Shown here: piece after piece, positions 5,374-8,453 of the stretch
Layout of the letters: each line of letters begins with the position of its first letter
How positions within the stretch are numbered: position 1 is the first letter of the stretch
From: Candidatus Bathyarchaeota archaeon
Lineage (GTDB): Archaea; Thermoproteota; Bathyarchaeia; Bathyarchaeales; Bathycorpusculaceae
Assembly (NCBI GenBank): GCA_016649625.1
Contig: JAENXI010000026.1
Coordinates: forward strand, 1 to 8,453
Length of the DNA: 8,453 nucleotides
Reading direction: 5' to 3'
Notes under the pieces: model-generated
The model's input: the letters and a program-made list of their open reading frames with translations, nothing else
Told to the model about the DNA's origin: nothing
The model's database searches: none
Position numbers and translations under genes: made by a program

Positions 5374-5389
5374 CCTTTTTTATAAAAGG
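5374..5389 (+). promoter_or_regulatory. Strong, symmetrical TATA box of the TBP gene
   Basis: CCTTTTTTATAAAAGG contains a TATA core centred at about 5383 and is also a perfect 6-bp inverted repeat (CCTTTT / AAAAGG, 4-nt centre). The predicted start is about 5408-5411, giving a leader of about 13-16 nt. It also follows the signal peptidase stop by 27 nt, and the run of six T could contribute to termination there. Confidence 0.6.
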
Positions 5390-5423
5390 ATGTTTAATCA
5401 CAGGTTAACAAGAAGGGAAATTA

Positions 5424-5993
5424 ATGCCAAAAGTTAAAGCTACAATTCGCATTGAAAACGTTGTTGCCTCCGCAACATTGAATCAAAAAGTTGATTTAAA
5501 CGCAGTAGTTAAAGGATATCCAGGTGTAGAATATCGACCAGAACAGTTTCCAGGACTAGTATTTAGATTAAAAAAACCAAAAACAGCCACTCTAATTTTC
5601 AACTCTGGAAAAATGGTTTGTACGGGCGCAAAATCAGCAAAAGAATCACGCCGAGCTGTTATGAAAGTTGTCAAGGAGCTGAAAAATGGAGGAATAATAA
5701 TTATAAGCAAACCAGAGATGAAAGTACAAAACATTGTTGCCTCCGCAAGCTTGGGAGGAATGATTGATCTAGAAAAAGCTGCTTATACTCTTGAAAAAAC
5801 AATGTATGAACCTGAACAATTCCCAGGACTTATTTATAGGATGGCAGTACCAAAGGTAGTTATTTTAATATTTGCCAGTGGAAAACTTGTATGCACAGGT
5901 GCCAAACTAGAACAAGAGGTTTATGAGTCAGTTGAAAAACTTCATAAGCTCTTAGAAGAAAAAGAGTTAATATTTTACGAGGAAGAAGAATAA
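5424..5993 (+). CDS. tbp: TATA-box-binding protein (TBP)
   Basis: TBP binds the promoter TATA box, bends it and recruits TFB and RNA polymerase. The 189-residue protein is two direct repeats, about 5-90 and 99-180, with paired motifs: NVVASATL / NIVASASL, EQFPGLVFR / EQFPGLIYR, LIFNSGKMVCTGAK / LIFASGKLVCTGAK. The four phenylalanines expected to wedge into the DNA minor groove are present at 42, 59, 133 and 150. The C-terminus ends in an acidic run, EEEE, as in many archaeal TBPs. Length is typical. The two halves share an exact 15-bp DNA stretch (5461-5475 and 5734-5748). ATG 5424 is preceded by a purine run AGAAGGGAAA, a weak ribosome-binding site, and by a strong TATA box, so TBP may bind its own promoter. 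A T-rich terminator follows at 6034-6043. Confidence 0.97.
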   Translation: MPKVKATIRIENVVASATLNQKVDLNAVVKGYPGVEYRPEQFPGLVFRLKKPKTATLIFNSGKMVCTGAKSAKESRRAVMKVVKELKNGGIIIISKPEMKVQNIVASASLGGMIDLEKAAYTLEKTMYEPEQFPGLIYRMAVPKVVILIFASGKLVCTGAKLEQEVYESVEKLHKLLEEKELIFYEEEE

Positions 5994-6000
5994 GAAAAAA

Positions 6001-6013
6001 GGTTTATAAAAAG
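6001..6013 (+). promoter_or_regulatory. TATA-like element downstream of TBP with no gene behind it
   Basis: GGTTTATAAAAAG, 7 nt after the TBP stop, resembles a good archaeal TATA box and the box upstream of TBP. It predicts a plus-strand start near 6033, but the only frame following is 28 codons (6066-6152), which runs into the opposing gene. It may be chance, or drive a short RNA. Confidence 0.3.
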
Positions 6014-6033
6014 ACACAACCATAAACTTTGAA

Positions 6034-6043
6034 TTTTTCTTTT
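6034..6043 (+). terminator. Oligo-T terminator after TBP
   Basis: TTTTTCTTTT lies about 40 nt after the TBP stop, in a region with no plus-strand gene downstream. Such a U-tract is the usual intrinsic termination signal in archaea. Confidence 0.5.
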
Positions 6044-6110
6044 ATTAGTAGTAACAAATCGTATAATGGTTACAAGCAATTTTTCTTCCCATATAATTCA
6101 CAATAATCTA

Positions 6111-6137
6111 ATTTTTAGAAGAAAATTTTATAAAAAA
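6111..6137 (-). terminator. Oligo-T terminator of the UlaG-like gene
   Basis: On the minus strand the TGA stop is followed at once by TTTTTTATAAAATTTTC, two T-runs that fit an archaeal intrinsic terminator. It separates this gene from the convergent TBP gene. Confidence 0.4.
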
Positions 6138-6857
6138 TCACATTTTCTTTGAAACCTGATAAATCTTGTTAAGTTCTGGAATTAAACAAGCTGTTCTTGG
6201 AAGCTCTTTCTTAAGAATATCAGCAAATTTTTTCTGGTAAGCTATAGAGTTAGCGTGGTAAGGAACGGCTACTTGAGGTTTTGTTAGTCGAGCTATTTCG
6301 AAACCTGTTTCAGGAGAAGTTCCAGGTGCTATTCCTACTGTGCAAAAAACAACATCAATTTTTTCTTTAAGACCTATAGATTCTAATTCTTCAAAAGGCA
6401 AACTGTCAGCAGTATGGAAGACTTTAACCCCGTCTTCGCTTGTTATTATATAAGTGACAGGATCAGCTGCTGGATGATTACATTTTTCCGCTTTTATAGA
6501 TACTTTTCCAAGATGAATTTCTAATCCGGCACTAATTTTCTCTAAACTATCTTGAGGAATCATGTGTTGCAATCTCTTTGTAGAAGCAGGATCAGCAATT
6601 ATTTTGCAGTTAGTATTTTTTTGAATTTCTTTAACCAGTCTTTGATCAAGATGATCATAATGTTCGTGCGTTATTAAAACAGCATCTACATTCGGAAAAC
6701 TATTTGATCTAATATCCACAGGGTCAATGATAAGAGTTTTTGACGGAGTTTTAATTAGGACTCCTGCATAATGATTAAACCAGACAAATAGAATCGCATT
6801 TTCTTCAGGTATATTTCTTATTGGCATAAATGTTCTACAACCAAATGTAATATTCAT
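6138..6857 (-). CDS. Metallo-beta-lactamase-fold hydrolase, UlaG-like (COG2220 type)
   Basis: This 239-residue soluble protein has a metallo-beta-lactamase fold. The metal-binding motif THEHYDH is at 63-69 (H64, H66, D68, H69), followed by H128 (CNHPA), D151 (FHTADS) and H201 (VPYH), a complete two-metal set. FNHYAGVLIKTPSKTLIIDP at 27-46 and the short length match UlaG-like members (family of L-ascorbate-6-phosphate lactonase), which lack the RNase Z arm and the beta-CASP domain. Real substrates in this family vary and often are unknown. ATG 6857 is the first start; the domain begins near residue 23, so a slightly shorter protein cannot be excluded. No good Shine-Dalgarno is seen. It is divergent from the LarA-like gene across 193 nt, a layout open to shared control, but a metabolic link is not shown. 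Confidence 0.85.
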   Translation of the reverse strand: MNITFGCRTFMPIRNIPEENAILFVWFNHYAGVLIKTPSKTLIIDPVDIRSNSFPNVDAVLITHEHYDHLDQRLVKEIQKNTNCKIIADPASTKRLQHMIPQDSLEKISAGLEIHLGKVSIKAEKCNHPAADPVTYIITSEDGVKVFHTADSLPFEELESIGLKEKIDVVFCTVGIAPGTSPETGFEIARLTKPQVAVPYHANSIAYQKKFADILKKELPRTACLIPELNKIYQVSKKM

Positions 6858-6959
6858 TACTTAGTTTAAAGAATTTTGTTATCTAGAGTTATTTTTTTTA
6901 ATCTCCACTTAATTAAAGTCACACTAGAAATCTATTTGGTGTTAACAGAAAAAACACGG

Positions 6960-6977
6960 ATCCTACAAAAATAGGAT
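6960..6977. repeat. 6-bp perfect inverted repeat in the divergent promoter region
   Basis: ATCCTA at 6960-6965 pairs with TAGGAT at 6972-6977 across a 6-nt A-rich loop. It lies just upstream of the TTTAATAAA TATA-like element at 6984-6992 of the LarA-like gene, the place expected of an activator or repressor site. The arms are short, so the evidence is modest. Confidence 0.35.
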
Positions 6978-6983
6978 AGTTAA

Positions 6984-7045
6984 TTTAATAAACGCTTAAT
7001 AGACGCAAATTATTTTCTCTTCTATGGTAATAGTAACAAAGTGAT
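6984..7045 (+). promoter_or_regulatory. Promoter and Shine-Dalgarno of the LarA-like gene
   Basis: TTTAATAAA at 6984-6992 is a plausible TATA box, predicting a start near 7014. GTGAT at 7041-7045 is a partial Shine-Dalgarno 5 nt before ATG 7051 and supports that start. Confidence 0.45.
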
Positions 7046-7050
7046 AGTTT

Positions 7051-8322
7051 ATGGTTGATATTTGGCTGCCATATGGAGAAAGTGATGTTTGTGTTAGAGT
7101 TCCAGCCAGAAATTTTCTTGGTACAATTGAACCAAAAAAAGCTGCTGGTGTTTCTGACCCTGAAGCTGAATTAAAAAGAGCACTTAAAGAACCAATTGGA
7201 TCTAAACGATTAAATGAAATTGCAAAAGCTGGCCAGAAGATCGCGATTGTAGTTGATGATGCCACAAGGGATGCTCCGAGCGAATTAATGCTTCTTCCAG
7301 TTTTAGCAGAATTAAACTCTGTTGGTGTGAATGATGAGGACATTACAATAATTTTTGGGTGTGGAACCCATAGGAGTGTTACACCTGAAGAAGAAATAAA
7401 ATTACTGGGTAATGAAGTAATTAGCCGGATAAAAACTATTAGTCATAACTGTAGATCAGAAGATCTAGTTTATATTGGAAAAACTAAAACATATGGAACA
7501 AAGGTCAAAGTTAACCATATCTTCGCTGAAGCAGATTTGAAAATTCTATTAGGCGACGTTGGATTTCATTATTATGCAGGTTATGGTGGAGGACGAAAGA
7601 GTGTTATGCCTGCAATTTCTTGTTCAGAAACGATTCAACATAATCATGCAATGCTACTTAACTCAAAAGCACGAACTGGAATCTTGGAAGGAAATCCTGT
7701 TCATGAGGATATGACAGAAGCTGCAAAACTCTCAAAAGTAGATTTTATAGTAAATGTAGTTACCAATAGCCAGGGAAAACTTGTAAAAGCTTTTGCAGGT
7801 GACATGGAAAAAGCATTCTATGAAGCAAAAAAACTGGTTGATGAATTATATCGTGTAACTGTTGATCGCAGAGCGGATATTGTTGTTGTTAGCGCAGGAG
7901 GTCATCCAGGTGACATCAATCTCTACCAAGCGTATAAAGGATTAGATAATGCTTTAGAGGTAGTCAAGAGAAATGGGACAATTATTCTAGTAGCTGAATG
8001 TCCAGAAGGACATGGAAATCAAGTATTCTATGAGTGGATGATGCGTTATGGAGAGTTAAAAAAAGTTGAACGTGAAATTAAACGTCATTTTGTTATGGGT
8101 GGACATAAAGCGTATTATTTGTTGAAAGCTCAAAAAAATCATACTATTATTCTAGTTTCCTCTCTTCCAGATTATTATACTTCTGACGTGTTCAAATTAA
8201 AAACTGCTCGAGCAATAAATGATGCTTTTAAAGAGGCTTTAAAAATATCTGGAACATCGTCTAAAGTTTGGGTATTACCTCTAGGTAATCACACACTACC
8301 TTCAGTAAGAATTCAAAACTAA
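7051..8322 (+). CDS. Nickel-dependent lactate racemase-family protein (LarA family)
   Basis: LarA-family enzymes racemise or epimerise 2-hydroxyacids using a nickel-pincer nucleotide (NPN) cofactor. The 423-residue length fits. Residues matching the known LarA active site are R73 (DDATR), H107 (GCGTHR), H173 (GDVGFHYYAG), K183 (GGGRKSVMP, the lysine that ties the cofactor), H199 (QHNHA) and K296 (GGHPGDINLYQAYKG). The N-terminal domain is about 1-265 and the C-terminal domain about 270-423. The family has diverged to many substrates, so lactate is not assured; the usual TRP after the DD is TRD here. The cofactor-making partners LarB, LarC and LarE are not in the window. ATG 7051 has GTGAT 5 nt upstream. 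The gene is divergent from the UlaG-like gene. Confidence 0.87.
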   Translation: MVDIWLPYGESDVCVRVPARNFLGTIEPKKAAGVSDPEAELKRALKEPIGSKRLNEIAKAGQKIAIVVDDATRDAPSELMLLPVLAELNSVGVNDEDITIIFGCGTHRSVTPEEEIKLLGNEVISRIKTISHNCRSEDLVYIGKTKTYGTKVKVNHIFAEADLKILLGDVGFHYYAGYGGGRKSVMPAISCSETIQHNHAMLLNSKARTGILEGNPVHEDMTEAAKLSKVDFIVNVVTNSQGKLVKAFAGDMEKAFYEAKKLVDELYRVTVDRRADIVVVSAGGHPGDINLYQAYKGLDNALEVVKRNGTIILVAECPEGHGNQVFYEWMMRYGELKKVEREIKRHFVMGGHKAYYLLKAQKNHTIILVSSLPDYYTSDVFKLKTARAINDAFKEALKISGTSSKVWVLPLGNHTLPSVRIQN

Positions 8323-8426
8323 AAATTATGTTAACTAGTATTATGTAGAAAAATACCTCAGAATATTTCAAAATTAAGCACAAACTTTAAGTTCAATTTA
8401 GAAAATTCGATTAAAGAGATAAAAAG

Positions 8427-8453
8427 ATGCAACAATCTTTCAGGATACGAAAA
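8427..8453 (+). CDS. Possible start of a next gene, cut by the window edge
   Basis: ATG 8427 opens a frame of nine codons (MQQSFRIRK) that is still open at the last base. A TATA-like CTTTAAGTT at about 8385-8393 predicts a transcript start near 8414, giving a short leader. No clear Shine-Dalgarno is present and nine residues cannot be identified, so this may be chance. Confidence 0.3.

Noticed and set aside
5199..5408. 69-residue plus-strand frame overlapping the end of the signal peptidase gene
   Set aside because: It lies out of frame over the second membrane segment and runs through the TBP promoter; no start signal or motif supports it.
6066..6152. 28-codon plus-strand frame after the TBP gene
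   Set aside because: Compositionally like random AT-rich DNA, with no ribosome-binding site, and it ends inside the opposing gene.
6996..7343. 115-residue minus-strand frame over the start of the LarA-like gene
   Set aside because: Antisense shadow; its sequence is low in motifs and it would run through the LarA ribosome-binding site.
8334..8343. ACTAGTATTA shared by 4173-4182 and 8334-8343
   Set aside because: Ten bases of AT-rich sequence with no further flanking similarity; no sign of an attachment site or insertion element.

Overview
The window comes from an AT-rich archaeon, most likely of the TACK group and plausibly a Bathyarchaeia-like lineage; the lineage is inferred, since no rRNA is present. 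The support is a two-repeat archaeal TATA-binding protein, an archaeal tRNA G10 dimethyltransferase with a THUMP region, a Sec11-type signal peptidase, an aKMT-like small methyltransferase, and a 56-residue zinc-knuckle protein resembling the crenarchaeal chromatin protein Cren7. Intergenic regions carry TATA-like elements rather than bacterial -35/-10 promoters, and genes tend to end near oligo-T tracts.

Layout. Positions 2-2103 (+) hold the 3' end of a PRPP synthetase gene, a tRNA m2G10/m2,2G10 methyltransferase gene and an RNase Z gene, packed with an 8-nt overlap and a 16-nt gap; this looks like one operon with a tRNA-maturation theme. It meets tail to tail, with overlapping stop codons, a minus-strand TIM-barrel gene (2100-2888) whose metal-ligand pattern resembles endonuclease IV. 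After a 217-nt gap come two minus-strand genes: an aKMT-like methyltransferase (3106-3582) and, upstream of it, an unrecognised 110-residue protein with four C-x6-C pairs (3651-3983). About 385 nt of gene-free DNA follow, then on the plus strand a Cren7-like zinc-knuckle gene (4370-4540), signal peptidase I (4654-5346) and TBP (5424-5993). A minus-strand UlaG-like metallo-beta-lactamase-fold gene (6138-6857) and a plus-strand LarA-type racemase gene (7051-8322) diverge from a shared 193-nt region. A possible next gene starts at 8427 and runs off the window.

How they fit together. Most genes are housekeeping: nucleotide supply, tRNA maturation, protein secretion, basal transcription. The points most worth attention are the Cren7-like protein with two CxxC knuckles, the nearby homologue of the aKMT enzymes (a crenarchaeal family reported to methylate Cren7), and the eight-cysteine protein next to it. 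No mobile element, CRISPR array, tRNA or rRNA was found.
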